Part shown: piece after piece, positions 22,340 through 35,032 of the stretch
Layout: each line of letters begins with the position of its first letter
Numbering within the stretch: position 1 is the stretch's first letter
NCBI GenBank assembly: GCA_001643675.2
Contig: LSRY02000003.1
Coordinates: 1,788,001 to 1,852,000 of the forward strand
Source: Monocercomonoides exilis
Taxonomy: Eukaryota; Preaxostyla; Oxymonadida; Polymastigidae
Direction of reading: 5' to 3'
Length of the DNA stretch: 64,000 nucleotides
Notes under the pieces: model-generated
What the model saw: only the letters and a program-made list of their open reading frames with translations
Database searches by the model: none
Told to the model about the DNA's origin: nothing
Position numbers and translations under genes: made by a program

Positions 22340-23061
22340 TTCTTCTTTTGTGTTGTTGGGGGAGAAGATAATCTTTTAAAATTATGCAAATTCTATCAAA
22401 ATATTTATGATCCAAAATAAAAATTTGAAAAACAAACATTTTCCATTGTTTGTGAATTTAGTGCATATCAAAGTGACAAATGAACATCCTTTTTCTTTTT
22501 ATGCATTAATTTTATCTGAAAACGCTTTTCGCTTTGCATGAAAACATTAATATTATAAATTAATGAGAATTAAAATGAAAATTAATGTTTAACAAACTTT
22601 TTGTTGAATAGATAAGCATCTTCTCAACTCGTCTGGAAATTCAAAAACAAAACCATCATCCATTTCGGACATTTTTTTTCGATTCAACACGACAGATCTT
22701 GAGATCCGAATGATCCAGACAGATCGGAACAGATCTTTGTCGAATTGATTTGTCAAAAACCCATTAAATATTTCATCCTTTGTTAAAAATAAATGTAATA
22801 GTTATTTATTATTAACAAAGGATGAAAATTATTAAACAACCAATTGTTAAAAAAATCCTTCTTTATGGTGAATGAATAAAAATATTTAAAATCAATTTTG
22901 AAATGTATTTCATGTCGGACGATTTGTCGAAACCATTTTTGTATGTCGGCTTGTCTCAAAAGCCCACAATAAATACCACAAGAGATTATTTTTTTTCGAT
23001 TTTTGATCTTTTTTTATTACGTCAAAAAATAATCACCCAAATATAATCTCACTTAATTGGA
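22340..23061. other. intergenic with decayed transposon-end-like DNA
   Basis: No gene. Around 22670-22770 and 22915-22970 there are CGACAGATC, TGTCGAA and TTGTCTCAAAA motifs. Similar motifs occur inside the non-autonomous element near 12790-12870 and 13040-13095. They look like worn termini of a related element. Confidence 0.45.
22975..23050 (-). repeat. ~75-bp dispersed repeat, copy 1
   Basis: The complement closely matches 63095-63168: TGGGTGATT-like end, then AAAAAAAGATCAAAAATCG, then a TGTGGTATTTATTG block. Its terminus resembles that of the 242-bp MITEs. It lies about 20-95 bases outside the left end of the hAT-like element at 23070, just as the other copy lies outside the right end of the 8.1-kb hAT element. 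Confidence 0.6.
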
Positions 23062-23249
23062 GAATTATCTAGCCCTGGGTGATGTGGTTACTTCTGACGT
23101 GATATTTTCTATTTTTGACGGAAGTGACAAAAATTTCCACGTCACAATAAAAAACCAATATTTATATATATAAGTTTTTCAATAATTTAATTATCAAAAA
23201 ATATTTTCTATAATTTTCCAAATCAAATTTGCCATAATATGTTTTTCTC

Positions 23250-23313
23250 TGACGTGATTGGCAGAATAGGAATTTGGACACGTCATTGACTTCACTGACG
23301 TCACTGACGTCAC
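23250..23313. repeat. subterminal TGACGTCA repeats
   Basis: Two exact palindromes TGACGTCA (23296-23303 and 23305-23312) plus nearby GACGTGA and CGTCATTGA. They lie about 200 bp inside the left end of the hAT-like element. Similar GACGTCAGTGACG motifs lie about 320 bp inside the right end of the 8.1-kb hAT (near 62759-62775). Subterminal repeats like these often bind hAT transposases. Confidence 0.55.
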
Positions 23314-24679
23314 TTTCATGTTTTTTATTCGAAAAATACAAAAGAAGAAGAAGAATAGCAAAACATGTAAGCCAAATCTCAAAAATGTTTTCATTTAATT
23401 TTTCAGAATCAAACACCCATAACATATTATTGCATTTTAGCGATTTTCCAATTTTGATGAAAGAAACAAAAAAAAAATACAAAATTGAAACTAAAGATAG
23501 CACATTCCTCCCCTCCACCCAAAAGTTAATTATGAAATACATAATATGGAATAAATGTGAACAAAGTTTTCCAAGTTTATTTCTTTCATGATTTTTTTGT
23601 TAGACTTCAATCATAAGGTTGAAAATGATAAAGTCCAGAGAGAATAACAAACTCATTCCAATATTTAAGATGAAACGCAGCATCAACAATATAAGTTCAA
23701 TTAATAAAGTTTATTTGAATTGAACTCGTTAAAGGATTTATACAGATACGACTAATTTTCAAACTCCATTGATGGATAAATACAACTGAAATAATCAACA
23801 ATCAAGCACATTAGTTAATAGAAGATTTTGATATAGATTGACACAAAAGCAAAAATGTTTTGTAAAATTGTGATTTTGTGTAACATTGATATAATAATAA
23901 AATGTGTGAAATTTGGAACTGTCAAGCGTTTTATTAGCAAATTATCTTTTTTTGAACTTTTGTAATGATTTTCACTTATTTTATAAAAGAGATGCAATTT
24001 GAAATGTCAAAATTTGAAATTTGATTGTTTTGCTTGTTTTATAATTTGCATTTTGATTATTTAATGCTGTTAAAGCTTCTCAACATCGTTAATTTACCTA
24101 GAAAATATTTTATATTCAGACATATACACTCTTCTGGCATTGTTAAAGGTTTTCATGCTTAAAGCTAATGAAATAAAGTTGTTTAAGCTGCACAAATTTT
24201 CAGAAAATAGCTCAAAACAAGCTGCTGGAGCTATCGAATTAATGAATGGATAATTGTGTTTTTTTTCAGAATGATGTGACACAGATCATGAGCGGAAAAC
24301 TTCTGAAATTGGAAAGAAGAGAAAGAAAAGTCAAAAAAAGTTTTATCGTTCCGTTTTTCTATTTATTTTATTTTGAAAACATGATATTTAATATAACTAT
24401 TGCAAAAGACTTTTAGTCATATTATTTTCAGTTTGGTGTAATGACACAACAACAAGAAAAACTGAAATTAAGAGATATGAAATAAATATCATTTCATTTC
24501 ATCCAATGTTCACATGTCGATCAGAAATATCCAACGATAATTCACATCAATAATAATAGTCTTTAAGTTGTAATCAAATATTTCATGAAAACTCATCATG
24601 ACATCTTCTCATCTTTTTTCCTCCTTTTGTTCAGCCAAACTTCTCTCTTCATCGCTTTTCTTTTAATTTCGCTGTTGTC

Positions 24680-25810
<1,131 letters not shown>

Positions 25811-26578
25811 CTGAATTTTCTGGTGAATATTTTCCTTTCTTTAATCTTTTTCTGCATTCTGTTGAGCAGCTTTGCGAAAACTGAAAAAAATTTATCCTCA
25901 TTAATTAAATCCAAAACTTAAAAATGTTTTCTGTTTTTTTTTTCATCCTCATCAAAATCTTCCATCTGCGAAAACAAATTTGAAAAGTTTTTTTTTTTGA
26001 ATAAATCACTATGATGAGGAATTCAAACGTATTTTCACAACAAACCGGAGAGAATTTTCGTGTTACCCGTTTATCGCAACTTGGAAAATTTGAATCCAAA
26101 AAAAAGCAAAATTTTTATCATTCTTTTTGAATGAGCTTATGTGTTAAGAAAAGCAATTGACTATCCATAAGGAATATATGCATTTTTTTCAACAATGAGA
26201 ATTCAGCCTCTGCCTTTATGAATTGGGACAAACACTTGTCATCTCAAAGAAATTAACAGTTTCATTTTTCAATTATAAGAAAATGGGATTTTGTGATCTC
26301 AAATAAAAATTGAAAAAAATATATAAATAATTTCAAGTTGAATAAACTTTTATTCAAATAAGGTGAAAAAAAAATTTATTTTTATTTTTTTTTTTATTTT
26401 ATTTTATTTTTTTATTTATTTATTTATTTTTTTTTAATTGAAGTGGAAAATTGGTGACGGACGTGACGAACTTTTTTCTTCACGTCACCCAGGGCAAGAA
26501 TTATATTTTTCTTTTTTCGCAAAAAAATTATAAAATGAATTTTCAAATATGAAAATAAAGGTGTTGATCACAAAAAAA

Positions 26579-26820
26579 TGGGTGATTCTTTTTGAAAAGT
26601 CACAAATGTTTAATTTTCAAATAAATCAAAAATTTCATATTTAACTCAAATTTCTGTTTCCACTAACGAATCTTTTTCAGAATGCATGAAATAGCATTAT
26701 CAAATAATGGATTTCATATTTGGTAAGTTTGGGGCATATTAATAGAAATTTGAGTTAAATATAGAATTATTGATTTATTTGATAATTAAACATTTGTGAC
26801 TTTTCAAAAAGAATCACCCA
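26579..26820. mobile_element. 242-bp MITE, copy 2
   Basis: Same termini (TGGGTGATTCTTTTTGA) and same length as the other two copies. Almost perfectly palindromic. It lies 74 bp beyond the target duplication of the hAT-like element. Confidence 0.85.
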
Positions 26821-27030
26821 AATGTTTAGTCCGTCACCTGTGTCAGTTGTTGCAAAATTTCTTTCTTGTTTCACATGTCAAGTGCAAAAAACAAAAGAAT
26901 CAAGTTTTAATCTGAATTCATTTATTTTTTCACAAAAATAGCCATTTTTGTTTGCTATTCAACGTTGGTCAAATTGATTAACAAGCCAGATTTTGAACTG
27001 AAAATGGATATTTATTTGTTTTTCCTCATT

Positions 27031-27272
27031 TGGGTGATTCTTTTTGAAAAGTCACAAATGTTTAATTTTCAAATATTTCAAAATTTTCATATTTTGCTCA
27101 AATTTTTGTTTCAGCTCACAAATCTCCTTAAGAATATTTGAAATAACATTATCCAGAAATGGATTTTATATTAGTGAAGTTTGGTGTATGTTAACAAAAA
27201 TTTGAGCAAAATGTGAAATTTTTGATTTATTTGTAAATTAAACATTTGTGACTTTTCAAAAAGAATCACCCA
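27031..27272. mobile_element. 242-bp MITE, copy 3
   Basis: Third copy, again 242 bp. Two copies lie within 700 bp here, immediately before the composite unit at 27302. Termini share the CTTTTTGAAAAGT core with the ends of the large composite units. Confidence 0.85.
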
Positions 27273-27301
27273 TATGTTCAAGCAATGATTCAAATTAGGG
27301 T

Positions 27302-27627
27302 CAACTTTTTAATGGGACTTTTTCCTTTATTGGCACATTTTATTATTTTAGCATGCCAGTCATTCAATAAAGCTTGATGAACCACAACACTAGGGCGAGG
27401 GTGTTAATAAAACAAATACATTAAATTACCGGTTTGTTTTTTAAATATTGTTTATTTTTTGTAGAGATACAGCAATTTTTTATTGATTTTGAAGTGACTT
27501 TTTTCAGCCGAGGAAGCATTTCACAAAAATAAGAAATCCATTTTTTAAAACTACTTGCATTATCCTTTTAATATTCAAAATCTTAAGTTTAACAACTTGT
27601 TTTTTCTTGATTTTTTTCACATTTCAA
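27302..27627 (+). repeat. left TIR of composite element
   Basis: Reverse complement of 32967-33291 with few differences. The main ones are near the outer end, where TTTTATTATTTTAG faces a run of A/T on the other side. Confidence 0.8.
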
Positions 27628-27986
27628 ATTTTTATCAACATGCGAATACAGTTTTTAAAATTTCTTTGTTATTAATATTAAGTGTTAAAAAAAAAAATAT
27701 GATATGAAAAATACTCACTCTGACAAAGAAGTGTGAAAAAGGTTGAACATCATAATTTTCTATATGTATCAAACAGGTGAATGGTCACAACATTGAATGA
27801 TCTGAGATCAAACTTATTCTATTTTGATGTGTTTGATACATATAGAAAATTATGATGTTCAACCTTTTTCACACTTCTTTGTCAGAGTGAGTATTTTTCA
27901 TATCATATTTTTTTTTTTAACACTTAATATTAATAACAAAGAAATTTTAAAAACTGTATTCGCATGTTGATAAAAATTTGAAATGT
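27619..27986. repeat. long hairpin, 157-bp arms, 54-bp loop
   Basis: Bases 27619-27775 pair with 27830-27986. I found no mismatch in the parts I compared. The loop is 27776-27829. Such a perfect cruciform-capable palindrome is unstable in most hosts, so it is either recent or functionally maintained. It overlaps the inner edge of the left TIR. Confidence 0.85.
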
Positions 27987-28009
27987 CATAATTTTTTTGA
28001 AAAGTTCCA

Positions 28010-28684
28010 CGACTTTAATTTTGTCCCACAAAATATCAAAAAAGATCAATAAATAATGATAATTCTGTTCCCATTTTAGTTTTATAAATGTTATTTGTTG
28101 TTATTTATTTTGCTATTTTAAGAAAAACAGATAACAAATTAGTTGAAATTATATAGATTTTTAACTTTTTTTTGTAATACACTCAAGTGAGCTACTGCTT
28201 TTTAGCTATTTGCATCAAATGAGTTTCATGCTTTTATTTCCTCATTTTCATTTTATCTGTTCGCATATTCATCATGAATTTATGGATAATAACTAAATTT
28301 TAAATAATATTTTTGTTGAAAGGTATAGAAAATTATGTTCGCTTGAATTCTGGAATTTTTAATAAAATATTGTCAATTATGAATAATTTATCAAAACAAT
28401 ACTCGTGGCGTTTGAAAAGTATTCAAAAAGGAGTTGACAAGAACCAATAATAAATATAATTCTAGAAAATTGTGGAATGAAGAATTATTTTTCAAAATAA
28501 ATCACCATTTGCTCCAAACTCAAAAAAACAAATTTTTCTCAAATATAGATTCAAACAGTTTGTGCCATTCAAGTATCTTTCATCTCAATATGTGCCTTTC
28601 TCTTCTCCCTTCCATTTTATATTGACACATTATGTAAAAATATCCTGTAATAATCCTCTCAAATAGCATGAAAAAAGTAGGTTT
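28010..28684. other. AT-rich terminal region of composite unit
   Basis: No gene. The sequence is the inverted counterpart of about 40540-41235 (for example the stretch around AATTATATAGATTTTTAAC and its complement near 41065-41085). It therefore marks the outer flank of the duplicated unit. Confidence 0.6.
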
Positions 28685-28723
28685 TTTCGGCTGGTCAACC
28701 ATTCTGATACGAATGAAAATGAT

Positions 28724-30103
28724 GTGTTTGTGTCACCTGTGGAGCTGCCGGCAGACGTGGTGGTGTATCTGAAAAAGCTTCTTGTAGCCGGGGCAGCGCA
28801 GCAGTCGTCTCTTCGCTCAGCACCTTCTTCTTCCTCGTCTTCTTCAACAGGAGCAGCACGCCGATCAACTTCGTTATTCCGGAGGCGGAGAAGCGAAGAG
28901 AATAAATCTTCAGAGAATGAGCAGCCATCATCTTCATCAGCGCCTGCGATTGACCCTTCGGATGCGTCGGCTGTGGCTGCGTCATACACGTCGGCAGGAG
29001 CGATGGACGATATCGAGAGGCGGCTGCGGATTGTGGTACCAGAGGCGGCTGGGGTGTATGGGCGGCACATGCCGCTGTCGCTGCAGCTGCTGCTGTCGCC
29101 GCGGGCGCTGCAGACGCTGCGGGGATATGTTGTGGCTCGGCGGGCGGTGCTGTATGGGGGTGTTGTGTGTGCACACGATGTGGCGCTTTCAGCGATGCTT
29201 TCGGTTCCGCTGGTGGCACCGCTTCCTTCGCTTGCAGCGTCGGTGGGCACGAAGTCGGGGAGCAAGCGGATCTTTGCAGCGGCAGATGTGAATGCATTCC
29301 CGTCGATCTACGATCTGTTTGACCCGTCGCTGCTGCCGTCGGCGATAGCGCGGCTGGTGTCGCGATCGCCGCAGTCGAGGCGTGTGGTGGTGAAGCTGGA
29401 CGACGAAGTGATGGGGCGAGGGATTGCAGTGTGTGAAGTGGGGGAGATTGTGGAGAAAGGGTTGGATGCTGCGGGGCTGAGGATGGAGGATGTGGTTCTG
29501 TCACCAGCAGCGATTGCACTGGCTGTGCTGGAGGAGCGGGAAGAAGTAGAGGAAGGAGAAAGGGGATGCAAAGAGGGAGACAAAGAGGGAGAAGAAAAGG
29601 GAGAAGAAGATGGAGGCAAAGATGGAGGGAAAGAGGGAGGTGATGGGAATGAGGAGAAATGTGGGTATCCGACAGCTCACAGAGAGTTTGTGGAGAGAAT
29701 CAAAGAGAACCGGGGGAAGCTGGAAGAAGCGATGGCGCCTTTGATTGTGGAGGCGCTTGGGCTGAGTGGGCTGAGGTTTGTGAAGGCAGAGGCTGAGGTG
29801 GGCGCATACAAGCAGCATTCAGTTGAACCAGAAGTGTGCAGTTCTTCTCCATCCAATGGCATCCAACAGGAGAACAGGAGAGCAGAAGAGGAAGCAACAG
29901 ATGGGTCTTTTGACATAACTTCAGATGGAAGAGAAGAAAATGTGGGGAAAGATGAGGAACAGGTGGAAATGTCTGTGAATGGATTGGGGATGAATGAGGA
30001 GCAAGGAAAAGAGGGTGGTTCGAATGATTTGGAGAAGGAAGAGGAAGAGGAAGAGGATGAAAAGGATGAAGAGGATGAAGATGATGAAAAGGAGAAAGTT
30101 TGA
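28724..30103 (+). CDS. IQCH-like ATP-grasp protein fragment
   Basis: 459 codons ending in TGA, clearly GC-richer than the surroundings. The core GTKSGSKRIFAAADVNAFP, followed later by VVVKLDDEVMGRGIAVCEV, matches what I remember of the ATP-grasp-like region of IQCH (IQ motif-containing protein H), a protein linked to cilia and flagella. Upstream, YGGVVCAHDVALSAMLSVPL fits the segment that precedes it in that family. The second half is a low-complexity Glu/Gly/Lys tail, and full IQCH proteins are about twice as long, so this is a partial gene. In-frame sequence continues upstream to about 28667. Two further copies lie at 38590-40528 and 46235-46600. Confidence 0.65.
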   Translation: MFVSPVELPADVVVYLKKLLVAGAAQQSSLRSAPSSSSSSSTGAARRSTSLFRRRRSEENKSSENEQPSSSSAPAIDPSDASAVAASYTSAGAMDDIERRLRIVVPEAAGVYGRHMPLSLQLLLSPRALQTLRGYVVARRAVLYGGVVCAHDVALSAMLSVPLVAPLPSLAASVGTKSGSKRIFAAADVNAFPSIYDLFDPSLLPSAIARLVSRSPQSRRVVVKLDDEVMGRGIAVCEVGEIVEKGLDAAGLRMEDVVLSPAAIALAVLEEREEVEEGERGCKEGDKEGEEKGEEDGGKDGGKEGGDGNEEKCGYPTAHREFVERIKENRGKLEEAMAPLIVEALGLSGLRFVKAEAEVGAYKQHSVEPEVCSSSPSNGIQQENRRAEEEATDGSFDITSDGREENVGKDEEQVEMSVNGLGMNEEQGKEGGSNDLEKEEEEEEDEKDEEDEDDEKEKV

Positions 30104-30339
30104 GGAATAGGTGGAAATATCAGTTGATTATTTGACAATAATAAAGGAAAAAAATTAATCCGATGAAAAAGAAAGGTTAAACAGTCGTTTGATTAATGAG
30201 GAGTGATAAGATGAAGAAGACGAAGAGGAGGAAAATGGAAGGAAAATTGAGTGCAAATAGAAGATCGGAGTGTCGTGGTTGTTCTATTAGGTTGAGAAAT
30301 TACGAGAAGTGTCTTTAACTTAAAAGGCAATCAACAAAT

Positions 30340-31135
30340 GATGCTTGTGATCATTGCAGACGGGCAGACTTTGGATGCGCTGGGAGAGCTGAACATGCCA
30401 CTGACCATAAACTGTGTCAAGATGAAATGAAATGGAAAAAATACAGCTGAGGAGCAAAGCCAAAGAGGAATCTGTCTTTGGAGCATTGCGAGATCCTCAT
30501 GCAGCATGGGACAGATAAGAAGCAGGGATGAAGCAGGCGATTTCCGAAGACTTTGTGGTTAAGTTTTTCGCACATGTTGAGTGAATTGAGCACAAAGCGG
30601 AGAAGAACGAGTTTGTGTGTAGTATCATTATCAGTCAGGATGAGTGGATCCACCTTGCGAATGCGCATTCATTGATGAAGCAGCGACTACTGTTTTGTGG
30701 AGTGACAGCTTCGTTTGATATTGCATGTGGATGATTCAGTGAAAGTGAAGTTCACAACGGAGAAGGGAATTGAAGCTGCACGGCAGAGCAGAGAAGGAGT
30801 AGAAGCAGGTAATGCGAAGGAGATTCTGAGCAATTGTTCAACGATGCTGTTAGGGCATGCGTTTGAAGATGTGCCTGATGGATAGTCTAATGCGGATACT
30901 CAGCTGATATAACTGTGTGAGTGAATGGAGGCAGAGGTGCAGAAGGAGGGAAGGTGGGTTTATTCAACACGTCAGACAAGAGGCTCGGGACAGAAGAGGA
31001 GTTTATTTAGAGAAGACAGTCGAATGCTGTGCATATGAAAAGCGAATACGGCTGTGATGCTTCTTACACCATTTCTAACCGACCACGCTTTCTCAGCGGT
31101 GTTCCGATGGATGCTTCTATGGCATTGAAAATGAA
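30340..31135 (+). pseudogene. decayed 3' part of the IQCH-like gene
   Basis: Short coding-like stretches broken by stops (for example LVIIADGQTLDALGELNMPL, then TGA) follow the first fragment. The stretch is mirrored on the other strand at 38597-39420. Examples are GATGAGTGGATCC (30640-30652 against about 39076-39088) and the block 31017-31128 against 38597-38720. Both copies are degenerate. Confidence 0.6.
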
Positions 31136-31795
31136 AGCAGAGGATCTTTGTTTCTAATTCTTCTTTTCCTTCTTCTTCCACTTCTTCTTCTTCTTTTTTT
31201 TTTTTTCTGCTGCTGCTGCTTCCACGGCAAGTTCCACTTTTTGCAGAAATGAGGAAAAGACAACACAAGTTGCGAAGTTCCAGCTAGTGGAGCTAACGAT
31301 GGAACGTCGAAAGAATAAATTTCAACGCTTGGCGTTTTTTCTATATGCTCTGAGTGAGCAACGCCGTTTCTTCCTGGTTTATACGCTGTATCTGTTTGGG
31401 TGAAAAGGAGATGAGGCGGATAGGGATGCATATGAGTATATGACGGTTGTTCCATTTGAGTCCGAGCATGCGATAAAGCGAGCTAATTATTTAATTGAAG
31501 CGGCGTTTGCAGAAATGTTAACAGATGTTTGTGTGTGACAGGCTAGTGTGGAGATAATGATTGAGATAATCTGAAAAAAGGGTAATTCTTCGAATTGGAG
31601 CAAGGATACAATAACAGTGCTGTTTGTGAGTGTGAAGGAGGAAGTTGTTGAAAAGAAAGAAGGAGAAGGAGAAGGAGAAATAGAAGAAGAAGATAGATGA
31701 GAAGAAGAGGAAGAAGAAAAAGAAGATGAAAGAAAGAAGATGAGCTTAAATAGAATCATTTCAAAGTCTGCTGTTATCATTGCAGAGCTAAATGA
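31136..31795. other. low-complexity spacer within composite unit
   Basis: CTT/GAA-rich and T-rich stretches (31150-31215 and 31625-31740) with no convincing gene. A Ser/Phe-rich frame on the - strand at 31487-31780 is explained by the GAA repeat. Confidence 0.5.
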
Positions 31796-32450
31796 TTAGC
31801 TGGCATCGGGGACTATCAAACCACTTTGTTCATCATTTCTTCGAATTTCATGCTTTCGATCAGCAAAGGCCAATTCATCGCTCATCATAATCATTCCACA
31901 CACAACAACTTTCTTTTCTGTTGTTAATCTTGTTAGGGAGTTCTTCATTGTCAAACAAGGAAATCGGACGATTCCACAATGCGAGTGATCGGATGCTTCG
32001 ATATTGCTCAGAAATATTTCTTCTGGAGTGTGAAGGAGAAAGATACACAGAGGAATGACCACACTCGTATTTCCATTGTCATATCCTCGAACTTTCTCAA
32101 GAGAATCCAAAGAGGCTTCCACACATGTGATGTTTTCTGATTTTGCTGTTTCTTCTAGATTGGGTGAAAAGATGAAGATATCGCTTCCCCACTTGGCTGT
32201 GTTTGTTCCAAATGAAGAGGAGATTAGGAATTCTGGTTTTTCATTCAATAATCGAAGAAAAATTCCTCCCTTAAATCCATATGACGCAGAGCAAGAGCAC
32301 CCATCGAAAGATTCACCTTTCACTTTCACTTCGTTTTTATTCCCAACACATAGAATCATCAACACTCAGTTAGCTGATGTTCTGCTTCCACATCCTGTTA
32401 ATGAACAAGTATTGAGATCTTTATCTTATATGCCATTTAAGAAATAAATG
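31796..32450 (-). pseudogene. beta-helix gene fragment, inverted copy A
   Basis: Encodes a piece of the same protein class as the giant gene. A glycine-rich coil (CSCSASYGFKGGIFLRLL) is followed by the module SDHSHCGIVRFPCLTMKNSL, which has the CG-x-PC-xT signature. Nearly identical to the copy at 35033-35663 on the + strand. Stops interrupt its upstream part (TAA and TGA near 32370-32440). It lacks signal peptide, membrane helix and tail. Confidence 0.75.
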
Positions 32451-32966
32451 TTAATTATCAACTGCGATCTTTTCAATAAAAATGTATGATTAAATTTTAA
32501 ATAAAAATTAAAAATTTTTTGTTTAAATATAATACTAACCACTAAATTTATCAAATTTTCAAATGCGTTTAATGTGTGTGTTCAATTTTCGCATTTACGT
32601 TAAGTTCAGGCTCATAATGCAAATGAAAAACTCTATTCAAATGAAAATTAGAATTAACATTGAAAATCAAGTTTATCAAAAAATAGAATCAAAACACACC
32701 TTGGACATTTCATTTATAAATAATTGCAAAGAAGTTCAATCAAGTGATACTCTTTTTCATGGAAAAACTGATAAATTTTGATCAAAAATTTTATATATAA
32801 TTTTTTATCAAACAGTATTTTTTCTCATAAAGAAGTTTGTTATGAACCAACAAACATTATTGCAAAACAAGCATTTTTTCATGAGAATAATGGAAACGGA
32901 ATGAAAAATATTTAATGACGATGGGTCAAATTTTTGATCTGATGTCACTTTTCAAAAAAATATAGA
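32451..32966. other. AT-rich inner end of composite unit
   Basis: No gene. Mirrored by 34515-35030, for example TTTTGATCTGATGTCAC against GTGACATCAGATCAAAA. Ends with CTTTTCAAAAAAAT, the inner terminal motif. Confidence 0.65.
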
Positions 32967-33291
32967 CAAATGTGAAAAAAATCAAGAAAAAACAAGTTGT
33001 TAAACTTAAGATTTTGAATATTAAAAGGATAATGCAAGTAGTTTTAAAAAATGGATTTCTTATTTTTGTGAAATGCTTCCTCGGCTGAAAAAAGTCACTT
33101 CAAAATCAATAAAAAATTGCTGTATCTCTACAAAAAATAAACAATATTTAAAAAACAAACCGGTAATTTAATGTATTTGTTTTATAAACACCCTCGCCCT
33201 AGTGTTGTGGTTCATCAAGCTTTATTGAATGACTGGCATGCAAAAACAAAAAAAAGTGCCAATAAAGGAAAAAGTCCCATTAAAAAGTTGG
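32967..33291 (-). repeat. right TIR of composite element
   Basis: Inverted match to 27302-27627, ending with AAAGTCCCATTAAAAAGTTG. No direct repeat of flanking DNA was found outside it. Confidence 0.8.
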
Positions 33292-33546
33292 GCAAGTTAC
33301 AAGTATATGGACCATCGATAAAAATTTTTTAATATATTTTTAAAGATACAAAATGGAATATTAATTTATTTAAAATAAGTTATTTTTATCGAAAAAGTGT
33401 TTTTAACAACTTTTCATTTTTCATATGATTTATCCCATAACATTTTCTTGTTTTTACAGGTTTGAAAATTTTGTTTATTTTACGAAATAAACTCTCTTCG
33501 AACTTATATGTTGTTATATTATAATTAAAATCGATAATACTTATTA

Positions 33547-34010
33547 TTGCTCAAACCATGGAAGCGAGTATCTGCTCTGCTTGAAAATTGCTCTATTCAG
33601 ATACATCGAGCAGTTTTGGTTAATGACCGAGAAATATGCAACAGTTGCATTTATTCCTTGAGAAATGCAACAGAAAGGAGAGTTGTGAAACCTGATGGCT
33701 TGTTGAAAGGAATGGTTGTTGGTTGTTTCGAAGGAGATTTGGCAGCCAACATTTAATCACGATTTGATGTGGAGTTGTTTGCTTTTTATTTTTGAATATT
33801 ATAGAAAAGCTGAAAGAAAATTTGAAAGAAGAAAAGGAAGAAGAGAAAAGAAAAGTTTTGAAAAAGGAAGCATTTGAAAAAATGGAAGAAGAAGGATACA
33901 AAGATGACGTCACAAGATTTTGTGAATAGTTTAATTTACCAAGTTAAGAATATTACTCAGATTATACATTATTTGAGGATATTTTCGATAATTTTGAAAA
34001 ATATTTTTGA
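33547..34010 (+). CDS. two-exon armadillo-like gene fragment with TAG/TAA codons
   Basis: Exon 1 (33547-33721) encodes ICNSCIYSLRNATERRVVKP and ends GLLKGMVV. A GT-AG intron (33722-33804, 83 nt) joins it in phase to exon 2, rich in Lys/Glu (KENLKEEKEEEKRKVLKKEA). Exon 2 continues through GYKDDVTRFCE, TAG, FNLPS, TAA, EYYSDYTLFEDIFDNFEKYF to TGA at 34008-34010. The sequence stays protein-like after both stop codons, which suits Gln at each. The style is armadillo-repeat-like; the family is not identified. The 5' part may continue upstream. Confidence 0.55.
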
Positions 34011-34019
34011 ATATGATAT

Positions 34020-34514
34020 GAATTTCAGCTTTGAAACCCAATAATAAGAAGTATTGCAAAATAACAAACCAGTTTTAGAATTCCATTATTATTTTGTAAT
34101 GAAAATTTTAGATTTGAAAGTCCAGAAGTTTTTTATTAAATAAGTTTAATGAATAAAAGATAAATTTTTGTTAAATTGTAATTTTTTCTTTTCGCAACGA
34201 ACGAAGAAAAATTAAACTTGCTTGATTCTTTTCCTGACAATTTTTTTATATTTTTAATTTCAAATAATTTTCTTCTTTTCAAATGTTCATTTTTATTGAA
34301 AATTCTTGGTATTATCACAGTATATACTTTCATCTATTTTGTATATCATTTTTTCTTGTTTTCTCGAGTGAATGTGTGTTCTTCACAAAAAATAATAAAA
34401 AGAAAATATAAAAAGATGAAGTTAATATGGGGCAAAATTTTCTTTTTCCAAATTTTGTTCCACCCGTAATTTCGACAATAATTTCTACAAAAAATTTAAT
34501 TATTCACTGAACAG
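34020..34514. other. AT-rich intergenic, nothing recognised
   Basis: Spacer between the armadillo-like fragment and the second composite unit. The short open frames show no features. Confidence 0.5.
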
Positions 34515-35032
34515 TTTTAAAAATGGCTAAATTTTTTTGAAAAGTGACATCAGATCAAAAATATGACCCATGGAAGTTAATTTTCAAACACTCCATTTCC
34601 ATTATTCATATAATAATATTGAATTTTCACAGTGATGTTTGTTGGTTCATGACAAACTTCTTTATGAGAAGAAATACTCTTTCACAAAAAATTATATATC
34701 AAATTTTTTGATCAAAATTCAAATATCAGTTTTTCCATGAAAAAGTGTTTCACATAATTTAACCATTTTGCAATTGTTTATTAATGAAATGCGCAAGGTA
34801 TGTTTCGATTTTTATTCCAATTCAACTTGATTTTTAATGTTAATTCAAAATTTCATTTGAATAGCATTTTTCTTTTGCTTTATGAGCCTGAACTCAACAT
34901 GATTGCGAAGATAGAACACACATAAACGATGCAACTGTTAATCGGATAAGTTTAGTGGTTTCCATTTAATGTTAACAAATAAATTTAATTTTAAATAGAT
35001 TATTTAATCATGCTTTTTTTATTGAATAGTTT

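Larger units (their letters stand above)
27302..33291. mobile_element. composite element with ~325-bp TIRs carrying captured genes
   Basis: Outer inverted repeats 27302-27627 and 32967-33291 match almost throughout (both with CAACTTTTTAATGGGACTTT near the end). Inside lie a 157-bp-arm hairpin, an IQCH-like gene and a beta-helix gene fragment. The inner part (about 27986-32966) has ends with ATTTTTTTGAAAAGT and is repeated, inverted and diverged, at 34515-41240. No transposase is visible and no target duplication was found, so it is non-autonomous or nested. Confidence 0.65.
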
